Source: Clostridium tagluense (GTDB lineage: Bacteria > Bacillota > Clostridia > Clostridiales > Clostridiaceae). From it: a stretch of DNA of 39,573 nt. The position numbers and the translations under genes are program-made. Below the pieces are notes generated by a model that was not told the origin of the DNA, searched no databases, and saw nothing but the letters and a program-made list of their open reading frames with translations. The stretch covers positions 1 through 39,573 of the forward strand of contig NZ_BHYK01000038.1 in assembly GCF_003865095.1 (NCBI RefSeq), in the 5' to 3' direction. Each line of letters opens with the position of its first letter. Within the stretch, counting starts at the first letter, position 1. Below are positions 24,783-32,608 of this stretch, piece after piece.

Positions 24783-25759
24783 TCTTGCTCCCCCTCATCA
24801 TGTTTCATTCTAGGATCTATTTTATCGTTAATTACTTGTGATATCATATTTACGAAAACCACTAGTATCCCCGTTATAAGGCAAAGCAACATCAACATAT
24901 TATAATCGTGATATTTCGCACTCTCAAAAGACAATGAGCCAAGTCCAGGATAAGAAAAAACTTTTTCTACCACATAAGTTTCTCCTAAAATATGAGGAAC
25001 GGATATTGCCATAACACTAATATAGGAGGGCATAATGTTTTTCAAACAATGTTTATATACAATTTTCTTTTTACTCAAACCTTTAATTTTGCATAATAAC
25101 ACGTAATCTTGTCTGATTTCTTCTACTAATTCATTTCGAATCATGTAGGTATAATACCACAGGTGGCTAAGTATAAGCACAATTAAAGGCAAGACAAGAT
25201 GCTCTATTCTACTTACAACGCTACCTGACTTACCCATGGCATAGGCACCACTTGAAGGTAATATCCTTAAATTAATACTAAAAATCAATATTAGTATTAG
25301 CGATAACCAAAATGCTGGAATACAAGTAGTTATAACCCCTACTTTACAGATAATTTTATCAATGAGCTTATCTTCATGTACTGTGCAAAAAATCCCTAAC
25401 AGCAGAGCAAACAAAAATGTGAATATATATCCAAGCCCACCCAGTATAATTGTATTTTTATAAACATCTCCAATTACTTTGGTAACGTCCTGTTTATATT
25501 TATAAGATATACCGTACTGTCCATGGGATGCATTTGAAAACCAGCTAATATATTGTTTATATATAGGTTCATTTAGCCCCAGCTTTTCCATTGCCTCCAA
25601 TTTTTCTGTAGTATTCATCCTTTCAGCACCTTCCCCATAATAAGATATTAGAGGATCACCAGGTGACAATCTTGCCATATAAAAGACAATTATAGACAAC
25701 AGAAATATAACAAAAATAAACTGCATTACTTTTTTCACCATGTAAATTACATCATTCAC
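24773..25759 (-). CDS. Oligopeptide-type ABC transporter permease (B-type), system 2
   Basis: 328 residues, six predicted membrane helices. The family motif ARLSPGDPLISYYG, the LGLNEPIYKQYISW segment, the EAA loop (EIRQDYVLLCKIKGLSKKKIVYKHCLKN) and the ending YPGLGSLSFESAKYHDYNMLM are in place. The start is a GTG at 25759 after AGGAT; an ATG seven codons in lacks a site. It is the first gene of the operon. Upstream lie a long leader hairpin (25799-25856) and a 15-codon reading frame with a strong Shine-Dalgarno (25948-25995). Confidence 0.91.
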   Translation of the reverse strand: MNDVIYMVKKVMQFIFVIFLLSIIVFYMARLSPGDPLISYYGEGAERMNTTEKLEAMEKLGLNEPIYKQYISWFSNASHGQYGISYKYKQDVTKVIGDVYKNTIILGGLGYIFTFLFALLLGIFCTVHEDKLIDKIICKVGVITTCIPAFWLSLILILIFSINLRILPSSGAYAMGKSGSVVSRIEHLVLPLIVLILSHLWYYTYMIRNELVEEIRQDYVLLCKIKGLSKKKIVYKHCLKNIMPSYISVMAISVPHILGETYVVEKVFSYPGLGSLSFESAKYHDYNMLMLLCLITGILVVFVNMISQVINDKIDPRMKHDEGEQDWK

Positions 25760-25798
25760 TAGATCCTATCCTTTCCTTAAGGTACATGAAAAACATAA

Positions 25799-25856
25799 AA
25801 ACCACGAAAATTCAGATGCTTTTTCAAAATAAAAAAAAGCAGAACCTTCGTGGTTT
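25799..25856 (-). promoter_or_regulatory. Leader hairpin upstream of Opp system 2
   Basis: The arms AAACCACGAA (25799-25808) and TTCGTGGTTT (25847-25856) pair perfectly. Inside, TGCTTTTT pairs with AAAAAGCA. On the minus strand the stem is followed by TTTATGTTTTTC, so it could act as an attenuator about 45 bases before the first permease start codon. Confidence 0.6.
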
Positions 25857-25947
25857 AACTTAAATAGTTATTAAATTATTTTTCAAAAAAAATTAGTCTT
25901 ATTCCTAAATTCTTACACAATATTGACGTTGCTCTTACATATGCATT

Positions 25948-25995
25948 TTAAACTATATTTCTATTTTTGTCAAATAAACTCATTTTAATTATCAT
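25948..25995 (-). CDS. 15-codon reading frame with strong Shine-Dalgarno (candidate leader peptide)
   Basis: The minus strand reads MIIKMSLFDKNRNIV then TAA. The Shine-Dalgarno AGGGAGGA (26008-26001) lies five bases before the ATG, as good as any in the window. It sits about 190 bases upstream of Opp system 2 and ahead of the leader hairpin (25799-25856). A regulatory leader peptide coupled to the attenuator is one reading; a small signalling peptide is another. It has no export signal. Such short frames can arise by chance, but the ribosome site is unusual in a non-coding gap. Confidence 0.4.
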   Translation of the reverse strand: MIIKMSLFDKNRNIV

Positions 25996-26073
25996 ATTGT
26001 TCCTCCCTATAAAATAACCATAATTAATATAATTAAGATCCTCATCTGTTAGAACTATTACATTGAACAGAAG

Positions 26074-26097
26074 GTAATTGTGACTTGTTAAAAAAAA
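26074..26097 (-). repeat. Short dispersed repeat, copy C (AACAAGTCACAATTAC)
   Basis: One base differs from copies A and B in the 16-base core. Weak similarity to copy A continues for about 35 more bases on the minus strand (shared TGTAAT, TTCT, ACAG groups), so the element may be about 50 bp. It lies in the divergent gap between Opp system 2 and the opine-dehydrogenase-family gene. Confidence 0.5.
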
Positions 26098-26136
26098 TAT
26101 ATATAGGGAATCTAAGAACTAAATCTAAATAAGGTA

Positions 26137-26176
26137 TATAATAGATAATATACTAGTCTTTATGTGAAGTTCACAT
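26137..26176 (+). promoter_or_regulatory. -10 box and operator-like palindrome before the opine-dehydrogenase-family gene
   Basis: TATAAT at 26137-26142 is followed by the palindrome ATGTGAA-G-TTCACAT (26162-26176), which would overlap the first transcribed bases, and then by the gene's AGGAGGG. No good -35 box is seen. A repressor site is a reasonable guess. Confidence 0.45.
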
Positions 26177-26238
26177 TACAGGAATACAAAAGATGTGTAA
26201 GGTTTCAAACATAACAATTAACAGGAGGGAAAATACAA

Positions 26239-27306
26239 ATGAAAATCACAATAGCAGGCGCTGGAAATGCTGGTAGTACAATAGCAGCGGATCTATCATT
26301 AAAAGGTCATGAGGTTACAATCTTAAAGACTTCTAAAAAACTTCATAATGAACATTATGAGGCTATGGTTGACAATGGTTATAAAATAGAATTTATTAGA
26401 AAGGGTAAAAGTAAAGAAGCAAAGATAAGTTTAATAACCACCGACTATGAGTCAGCACTAAAAAATTCGCAACTTATAATATTATATGTACAAACTAATT
26501 ATCAAGAAGATGTTATTAAAAAAATGGCACCCTATTTAGATAACCAAGTTATATTAATTGAACCAGGATATTTAGCAACAATGTATTTCTTAAAACATTG
26601 CAAGAATAAAAATTTAACTATAGTAGAAGCAGAAAGTTCTCCAATGGATTGTAGAATAACTAAGGCAGGTCAGGTAACAGTATTATTTGAAAATGTACGA
26701 AATCCAATAGGGATATATCCAGAATCAAAAGCTCATGAAACTTTTGAAATGTTAAAAGCTTTAGAATATAATTTTGTAAAATCAAAATCCGTTATTGAGG
26801 CTGCTTTAAACAATCCTAATTTAATAGTTCATACTATTGGCGCATTTATGAGTATACCAAGAATAGAATATGCTAATGGAGAATACTGGATGTATAAAGA
26901 GGTATTTACAAAATCAGTATGGAATATTGTATGCGCTTTAGATAGAGAAAAAATCCAAATACTAAACAAATTAAAATGCAAAGGAAATACATATGTCGAA
27001 GAATGTAAATTCAGAAATTCCTTAGATACTAGTCTAGATGCTACTGAAGTGTTTTTTGATTACGCTAATAATCATTCCTGCAAAGGACCATTTGTTTCTA
27101 ATTCTAGATACATAACAGAAGATGTACCTGAGGGATTAGTACTAATGGAATCTATTGGTAAACATTTAGAAATACTCACCCCAATATGCTCCTCCCTAAT
27201 AAATATGTCTTCTGCTGCACTTAACAGAGATTTTAGAAAAGAAGGTAGGACATTAGAAAAATTGGGATTAGAAAACTTTAAATCGTTAATTGAAAATATT
27301 CTTTAA
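26239..27306 (+). CDS. NAD/NADP octopine/nopaline dehydrogenase family protein (opine dehydrogenase-like)
   Basis: 355 residues. The N-terminal Rossmann domain has GAGNAGSTIAADL (6-18). The C-terminal domain resembles the octopine/nopaline dehydrogenase fold, with NNPNLIVHTIGAFMSIPRIEY (His198 is a candidate catalytic residue), GEYWMYKEVFTKSVW and SRYITEDVPEGLVLMESIG. Family members join an amino acid and a 2-oxoacid reductively, or reverse that, using NAD(P)H. The substrate cannot be assigned. AGGAGGG precedes the ATG. The gene diverges from Opp system 2 across 480 bases, suggesting shared physiology. No nicotianamine-synthase-like or amino acid racemase gene is nearby, so a staphylopine-type metallophore pathway is not shown. 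Confidence 0.85.
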   Translation: MKITIAGAGNAGSTIAADLSLKGHEVTILKTSKKLHNEHYEAMVDNGYKIEFIRKGKSKEAKISLITTDYESALKNSQLIILYVQTNYQEDVIKKMAPYLDNQVILIEPGYLATMYFLKHCKNKNLTIVEAESSPMDCRITKAGQVTVLFENVRNPIGIYPESKAHETFEMLKALEYNFVKSKSVIEAALNNPNLIVHTIGAFMSIPRIEYANGEYWMYKEVFTKSVWNIVCALDREKIQILNKLKCKGNTYVEECKFRNSLDTSLDATEVFFDYANNHSCKGPFVSNSRYITEDVPEGLVLMESIGKHLEILTPICSSLINMSSAALNRDFRKEGRTLEKLGLENFKSLIENIL

Positions 27307-27363
27307 ATGTGAACTGAGGGAATCCTATAGCAATAAAAACTTAAAATACCCTTTTGCCTAGGC

Positions 27364-27612
27364 TTGCTTTTAGCAGTCATAAGGCACATCATCAAAATTT
27401 AGGGTAAGCAGCTTACTAACGCTGCAAGTTAGAGCGACTGTGGTAGTTTTTTTATCTTAAGTTCAATTTCATCAATCCCTCTGGCTCTAATAAATATAAT
27501 AAGAACATCATCTTTATTTGTACCCCTTATGCATACTACCCTATGATATAATTTCAAGCGGAAGACCAATTCCTAAAAATCTCAAAGTTGATATTATTGT
27601 AGCAAATACCCC
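27364..27612 (-). pseudogene. Chimeric remnant: 3' half of an 11824-12162 paralogue joined to two pieces of the C-type permease gene
   Basis: 27364-27530 closely matches 11818-11985 (the 3' half of the 112-residue gene, stop included) with scattered substitutions and at least one base lost (CTTTTTTT versus TTTTTTT after GTAG), which breaks the frame. At 27531 the sequence switches to a 59-base match of 24023-24081 (four mismatches), then at a shared GTT to 24451-24476 (26 identical bases). All three pieces keep the orientation and order they have in the intact region. This is a decayed duplicate of an 11.8-to-24.5-kb-like segment with large internal deletions. It abuts the stop codon of the AlbA_2 gene (27614-27612), which lies at the very end of the last matching piece. 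Confidence 0.8.
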
Positions 27613-28211
27613 TACAAATGAATAATCATTGATAAGATAATTCCAATTATTCCACAAGCTATCCATTCAAAAATTTTTCTACTTAGTTTATTTTGCCTTC
27701 TGTATCTTTGTATAGTATCTTCTAATGTAATTGTAAGCTGTGAAATTTGCTGAGCCATTTCTCCAACGGTATCTTTAACTTCATCATTAATAACTGCACT
27801 TAATTGTTTACTCTTTATCTCTTCTGTTACCATAATTTCTTCAGAATTATTAACTCTTTTAAATACTCCTAAACTAGAGGAAATTATTTTTTCGGTTTTT
27901 TCTATATAAATAATAGCCAATACTTTTTTGTTTATTTCAATAAATTCTATTGAAACAATAGGACAGGGTATCAATTTTTCTTTAGATTTATTAAAGGTTT
28001 CCATTACATCTTCTTTTTTACATCCAAAGATTCTACCTTTATTATTTACCCCCAAAATCAATCTGCCGCCTGATGCATTTGCAAAAGATGAAATAATCTT
28101 ACCTAATAAACTGGGTCCCCCAGTATTATGCCTAAATTCTACTCTATCATTATCCCCTTTACTAATAAGATTAACAATTTCCTCTTTTAAATTTTCATCA
28201 TTATTTGACAA
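27612..28211 (-). CDS. AlbA_2-domain protein with coiled coil and C-terminal membrane anchor
   Basis: About 199 residues from a TTG at 28211, six bases after AAGGGGGT; a GTG two codons earlier directly touches that site. The N-terminal 125 residues fit the AlbA_2 (Schlafen-like) domain: DNDRVEFRHNTGG, IISSFANASGGRLILGVNNKGRIFG, VLAIIYIEKTEK and GVFKRVNNSEE. A coiled-coil stretch (about 140-170) and one C-terminal helix (WIACGIIGIILSMIIHL) follow. AlbA_2 domains usually accompany regulators with helix-turn-helix domains; a tail-anchored form is less common. It follows the pentapeptide-repeat gene after about 60 bases, probably in one transcript. Function unknown. Confidence 0.75.
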   Translation of the reverse strand: MSNNDENLKEEIVNLISKGDNDRVEFRHNTGGPSLLGKIISSFANASGGRLILGVNNKGRIFGCKKEDVMETFNKSKEKLIPCPIVSIEFIEINKKVLAIIYIEKTEKIISSSLGVFKRVNNSEEIMVTEEIKSKQLSAVINDEVKDTVGEMAQQISQLTITLEDTIQRYRRQNKLSRKIFEWIACGIIGIILSMIIHL

Positions 28212-28274
28212 ACTCACACCCCCTTTTTACATTACTACTTTCAGTATATATGATGTTTTTTTATAAAGTTCATT

Positions 28275-28928
28275 TTATTTAATAATGAGACCTAGTATGC
28301 TCGATAGAGAAACTGCTTGCATAGCGGTAACTTTTACACCTTTAACATCAGCAATATTTACTCCTATACCTTCAATATCGCAACTTGTAAAATCTATTCC
28401 TTTAAGACTTGTAAAGTTCATTTGAGCCTGAAGCAGATTAGACTCTTTAAATTCTACTTTTACAAATTTTGAATTTTGGAAATCAGAAGATCGTAATTGA
28501 CATTGAAGAAATGCAACTTGCTTACAATTAGAATAACTAAAGAAAGCAAATTCACCGTTACAATTTTCAAAAATAACGTCTCTAAATGTGGCTTCATTTA
28601 AATTAATACCAATAATTTTGCAATTTACAAATTCTACTCTATGTAATGAAGCCTCATTAAAATCTACATTTGATAAATCGCAATTTTCAAATCTCACATC
28701 CACTAGTTCTATACGTCTAAAAGTTATTTTACTAAAAATAACTTTCTTAAATATTACTTGTTTAAAATTAACCCTGTCTGCTTCATGGTTTTCTAGATTG
28801 CAATCACTAATTATTCCATAAGAAAATATAGACTCATCCACTATATTTTCTTTAGATAACTCTATAATATCTAGATCGCTATCAAATTTAGGTCTTAAAA
28901 CTTTTGTTTTTATTTTATTATTTTCCAT
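28275..28928 (-). CDS. Pentapeptide-repeat protein
   Basis: About 217 residues from the ATG at 28928, which has GGGGGC eight bases upstream; the open frame extends 28 codons further without a site. The A(D/N)LxF-type repeats run through most of the protein (for example DVRFENCDLSNVDFNEASLH, VEFVNCKIIGINLNEATF, VEFKESNLLQAQMNFTSL). They should form a right-handed quadrilateral beta-helix. The C-terminal VKVTAMQAVSLSSILGLIIK is a typical cap. The family includes DNA-gyrase-protecting proteins such as Qnr/MfpA, but many members have unknown roles, so no resistance function is claimed. A promoter-like block lies at 29024-29072. Confidence 0.85.
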   Translation of the reverse strand: MENNKIKTKVLRPKFDSDLDIIELSKENIVDESIFSYGIISDCNLENHEADRVNFKQVIFKKVIFSKITFRRIELVDVRFENCDLSNVDFNEASLHRVEFVNCKIIGINLNEATFRDVIFENCNGEFAFFSYSNCKQVAFLQCQLRSSDFQNSKFVKVEFKESNLLQAQMNFTSLKGIDFTSCDIEGIGVNIADVKGVKVTAMQAVSLSSILGLIIK

Positions 28929-29023
28929 GTATACTTGCCCCCATTTTAATTTAAAAAATACTCTAAATATTGTATTTTTTTCTGAATTAATCTTCATAAT
29001 GAATATTTTCAAAATATAGTTTA

Positions 29024-29072
29024 ATTATTTTATTAATCTATTATACCTCATAAATAGTCCTTTGAGTATCAC
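29024..29072 (-). promoter_or_regulatory. Promoter-like block, copy of 498-545
   Basis: On the minus strand it reads CAAAGGACT-N-GAGGTATAATAG and then ATTAATAAAAT, with TATAAT at 29045-29040, about 112 bases before the likely start of the pentapeptide-repeat gene. The close match to 498-545, at the same distance from a start codon, supports a shared promoter type. Confidence 0.45.
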
Positions 29073-29116
29073 CTACTAACTAATATATCTTTATCCTGTT
29101 TCTTCATCATTAATAA

Positions 29117-30223
29117 CTATTTAGGTATTATTACGACTTTAGTCCTACTCATTTTTTCATAAAATAATTCCTTATCCTTACTGAAAACATGAAGCAAAAG
29201 ATGTATAAAAACGACTAAATTAAAAACAAATAACATAATCAATAATACTATTGATACCGGAACATAATATGTACTATCATATCTATTTGCATTAAAAGTT
29301 TCTGATAAAATATAGTTAAAACCAAATACTCCATAATACAAAATTCCATACCTTTTGACTAATTCTAAAAAAGTTATTTTTCGTTTTTCACCCTGGATTT
29401 TAATTTTAACAAGCCAACTACCAAAAGTTTTTCCATTTGTGAAATAAACCAATACAATAAAATATAAAAATACAATTACTGCCTCTACTATGATGTTTCT
29501 ATTTATTGGTAATATACTAACTGCAATCCCAATGACAAACCAATCTATTTGAAATGCTATAAACCTTCTAATATATCCTACTGGCATAGACTCTAGCTTA
29601 ATATTTTCATCTAACTTATCAACTTCGGGTAAAAAATAAGTAAATACAGGAGCTATTATATATCCTATAAATCCTCCAAAGGTATTTAGCATTAAGTCAT
29701 CTATATCAAAAAGTCTATAGGCTGCATTATATATACCATATACACCCGTTAATTGAGTTAGTTCAAAAAACAAAGAGTATAAAAAACATATTATTACTGT
29801 TTGCTTTAGACTTCTTTTAAAATAGTATCTTAAGTAGATTCCAAGTGGTGCAATCAATATTGCATTAAAAGCCACCTGTAAGAATGTCCTTTCTTTTAAA
29901 ATTCTAATATAAGAAGAAGGGGAATTAAATACAACATGTGTTTCTTTTAAGAAATCATGTACAAATGTAAAAGGCCTTAAATTATAATGCCTAGTTCCTA
30001 TAGCCTGTAGACTTTTCACATCATGTGTATTGGGAAGTGGCAGTATAACCAAGTAATAGGAAACCATTAAGAACAATAAAAATGAATATAAAACAAATGC
30101 CCTAAATTTGTTTATATATCTGTATTTTTTATACTGGTGCACTAAAAATGGTACCGTAAGAATAAAGGCCAAAACAGGGAATGTTATAAGTGCTACCTTA
30201 ATAGGAAACATATATGAATTCAT
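29117..30223 (-). CDS. VanZ-RDD membrane protein
   Basis: 368 residues. The N-terminal half is a VanZ-like domain: VILPLPNTHDVKSL, HYNLRPFTFVHDFL, FNAILIAPLGIYL, FLYSLFFELTQLTGVYGIY and FDIDDLMLNTFGGFIGY. The C-terminal half (from about 210) is an RDD domain with YIRRFIAFQIDWFVIG and GKTFGSWLVKIKI. The two are joined in one chain with about nine membrane segments in total. VanZ relatives are linked to glycopeptide tolerance and cell-envelope functions; RDD domains have no single known role. GAGAGGTGA precedes the ATG. It lies 27 bases after the chemotaxis receptor gene on the same strand. Confidence 0.87.
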   Translation of the reverse strand: MNSYMFPIKVALITFPVLAFILTVPFLVHQYKKYRYINKFRAFVLYSFLLFLMVSYYLVILPLPNTHDVKSLQAIGTRHYNLRPFTFVHDFLKETHVVFNSPSSYIRILKERTFLQVAFNAILIAPLGIYLRYYFKRSLKQTVIICFLYSLFFELTQLTGVYGIYNAAYRLFDIDDLMLNTFGGFIGYIIAPVFTYFLPEVDKLDENIKLESMPVGYIRRFIAFQIDWFVIGIAVSILPINRNIIVEAVIVFLYFIVLVYFTNGKTFGSWLVKIKIQGEKRKITFLELVKRYGILYYGVFGFNYILSETFNANRYDSTYYVPVSIVLLIMLFVFNLVVFIHLLLHVFSKDKELFYEKMSRTKVVIIPK

Positions 30224-30250
30224 AATATCACCTCTCTATATTTTTGGGTT

Positions 30251-32338
30251 TTATACAGTAAATTTACCTACTATTTTATCTAATACAACCGCTAATTCTT
30301 TTAATTCCTCTACGCTTTCTGATATATTTTTAATTGCAGCTTCTTGCTCTTCCATGGTTGCTGCCACTTCCTCGGTGGACGCTGCAGATTCCTCCGTTAT
30401 TGCAGATATTCCTTGAATAGCGTCGACTATATCATCTTTTCCACTATCTACTGTATTCATACTAGCTGCAATGCACTGTATTTTAGATTTAATATTATAT
30501 ATTCCTTCTCCTATAGCTTCAAAGGCTTCTGTGGATGTTATCATTACAACATTTGCTTGTTTAACAGTATTTTTAGCTTCATCCATATTGTTTTTTCCTA
30601 AGCTTATTTCTCCTTGAATTTGCTTTACTATATCATCTATTTCACGTGTAGATGTGGCTGTTTTTTCTGCTAGCTTTCTAATCTCCTCTGCTACCACCGC
30701 AAAGCCCTTCCCACTCTCACCCGCTCTTGCTGCTTCAATTGCAGCATTTAAAGCTAATAAATTTGTCTGACTTGCGATAGATTGAATGGTACTTATAATT
30801 TCTCCTATTAAGCTTGATTTATTTGATAGCTCATCAATATTACCAGCAACTTTTTCAGTAGCTTGCAGATTTACTCCGAGTTTTACATTGAGTTCCTTTA
30901 TTGCTTTACTACCCTTCTCTTGCATTTTCTCCATTTCTATTGAATATTCCTTAAGACTATTACTACTTACCACAACTTCTTCTATCTCACCTGCAAGTAT
31001 ACTCAATTTACATGAGCCATCTTGTGCCTCTTTTGCTTGTTCAACAGCTCCTTTAGCTAATTCTTCAACAGTCTGCGCCACAACAGTAATAGAAGCTGAT
31101 GTTTCATCACTATTTAAAGAGATAGTATTCGAATATTGCAATACCTCTGCAGAATCCTTCTTTAATTCTTCAACAACCTTTATTAATTCTTCCCTTAGTT
31201 CTATTAAACTATTTCCCATAACACCTATTTCATCTTTGCTTAAGAGCATCTGATTAATATTCTTATCATTATAAGTTAAGTCTAGCTTAGCTAATTTCCC
31301 TATAAATTTTGTTGCAACTTCTATGGGTCTAGATATTCTTCTACCAATAACTAATGCAATAATTATTGAACCTATAATTCCTAGGCCTATAATTAAAATA
31401 ATAACATATATTGAATTGTTTAAATTCTTGAATACTTCTGAGCTAGGCACTTTCACCCCCATAATTTGACCATTATTCAAAGTATAATAACTCATCATCT
31501 GCTTATGTCCTTCAAAGTTTATTTCTAGCGCTATAGATTTTTTGTTTTTCAATTCTTCAGTTATAAATTTATATTTTCCATTTTCTAAGGTATCTAATTT
31601 ATCAGTAGCTTTTTTGCTTACATCCACTACAAAACTATAATCCTTATCTATCAAAAATGCAGAACCAGTGTCATATACCTTTGTGCTTAAAATCATCTTT
31701 TTTAGACTTTCAAATGAAATATCAATACCTGCAACTCCAACTAATTGGTTATTTGCATATACAGGCATAGTATAAGATATCATATTTATTTTACTTTCTG
31801 AGTCTATATAAGGTTTTGACCACACTCCTTGCTTTGCTTTTATAGCATTATAATACCATGCTAATTTTTCATTGTTTTCTTTATAATCTTCTAGTGAATA
31901 TGAATTGGCATTAACATTGCTATCTTTTTTTTGCTCATCATACTCATAAGCTACATCGTAAGCCTTACTGACCTTTGTAAATTTAGGATCGAAATTTATG
32001 TATAGTCCTACAAGACCTTTATTGCTATCCCCTATACTCTTCATTAGTGAACTTAACTCTTTTTCATATGTATTCATATAGCCAAGGTCTTTAACCTTAG
32101 AACCTTGTATTGTACCTAAAACTAGTCCAGCTAACTCCTTTACAGTGTTTTCCACCACCGTAGTTTGTATTGTGTATTCATTTCCTCTACTAGAAGCTAT
32201 ATTTAATAGTTTCTCTGTGGCTTCCTGCTTAATTATACTTGTAGATTTAACAATACTTGTAATTCCCACAATTGCCGATACCAAAATTGAGCAGCTCACT
32301 ATGGCAATAATTATTTTACTACTGATCTTATTTTTCAA
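30251..32338 (-). CDS. Methyl-accepting chemotaxis protein with extracellular Cache-type sensor
   Basis: 695 residues. The order is: membrane helix (8-30), an extracellular dCache_1-like sensor of about 270 residues (with [40 protein letters not shown]), a second membrane helix (about 305-330), HAMP (about 331-385), then the cytoplasmic signalling domain. The conserved hairpin tip is [40 protein letters not shown]. It senses a small extracellular ligand and controls CheA. The start is a TTG at 32338 behind a perfect AAGGAGGAG. A SigD-like promoter lies upstream (32430-32456), which fits a motility gene. Confidence 0.95.
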   Translation of the reverse strand: MKNKISSKIIIAIVSCSILVSAIVGITSIVKSTSIIKQEATEKLLNIASSRGNEYTIQTTVVENTVKELAGLVLGTIQGSKVKDLGYMNTYEKELSSLMKSIGDSNKGLVGLYINFDPKFTKVSKAYDVAYEYDEQKKDSNVNANSYSLEDYKENNEKLAWYYNAIKAKQGVWSKPYIDSESKINMISYTMPVYANNQLVGVAGIDISFESLKKMILSTKVYDTGSAFLIDKDYSFVVDVSKKATDKLDTLENGKYKFITEELKNKKSIALEINFEGHKQMMSYYTLNNGQIMGVKVPSSEVFKNLNNSIYVIILIIGLGIIGSIIIALVIGRRISRPIEVATKFIGKLAKLDLTYNDKNINQMLLSKDEIGVMGNSLIELREELIKVVEELKKDSAEVLQYSNTISLNSDETSASITVVAQTVEELAKGAVEQAKEAQDGSCKLSILAGEIEEVVVSSNSLKEYSIEMEKMQEKGSKAIKELNVKLGVNLQATEKVAGNIDELSNKSSLIGEIISTIQSIASQTNLLALNAAIEAARAGESGKGFAVVAEEIRKLAEKTATSTREIDDIVKQIQGEISLGKNNMDEAKNTVKQANVVMITSTEAFEAIGEGIYNIKSKIQCIAASMNTVDSGKDDIVDAIQGISAITEESAASTEEVAATMEEQEAAIKNISESVEELKELAVVLDKIVGKFTV

Positions 32339-32429
32339 AAAAATCTCCTCCTTAGCATAATTGTAAATTATTATAAATATTCGCAGTATTCTTTCAATAT
32401 ATTTAAATAAAATACAATATTATATTACC

Positions 32430-32456
32430 TTATCGACTATTTTTGCGAATTGTTTA
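32430..32456 (-). promoter_or_regulatory. SigD (flagellar sigma)-like promoter of the chemotaxis receptor gene
   Basis: On the minus strand TAAA (32456-32453), 15 bases, then GTCGATAA (32437-32430). The consensus is TAAA-N15-GCCGATAT, so all four -35 bases and six of eight -10 bases match. It lies about 90 bases before the receptor's start codon. Confidence 0.7.
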
Positions 32457-32608
32457 GGTATAAATTTTTTCTTTTTTATATTTAGACAATATTGTATATA
32501 AATGAATCCACGTACTTATTAAATTTCATATATTTTCTTCCTCTTTAATATATTTAATGAAATTTTGTACAAAAATAAACTGATATGCTCATGCTAACCT
32601 TTAATACC

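Noticed and set aside
26239-27306. Staphylopine/pseudopaline-type metallophore operon
   Set aside because: No nicotianamine-synthase-like gene, histidine racemase or exporter is nearby; only the dehydrogenase plus importer pattern is present, so it is reported as a hypothesis and not as an annotation.
28275-28928. Quinolone resistance (Qnr) assignment for the pentapeptide-repeat protein
   Set aside because: The repeats alone do not show gyrase protection; most family members have no known link to quinolones.
29117-30223. Vancomycin resistance gene vanZ
   Set aside because: There is only a VanZ-like domain, fused to RDD, and no vanHAX-type genes, so a resistance label is not justified.
30786-31253. 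Plus-strand frame of 155 codons inside the chemotaxis receptor gene
   Set aside because: Antisense shadow of the coiled-coil signalling domain; Ser/Phe-rich, without a ribosome site.
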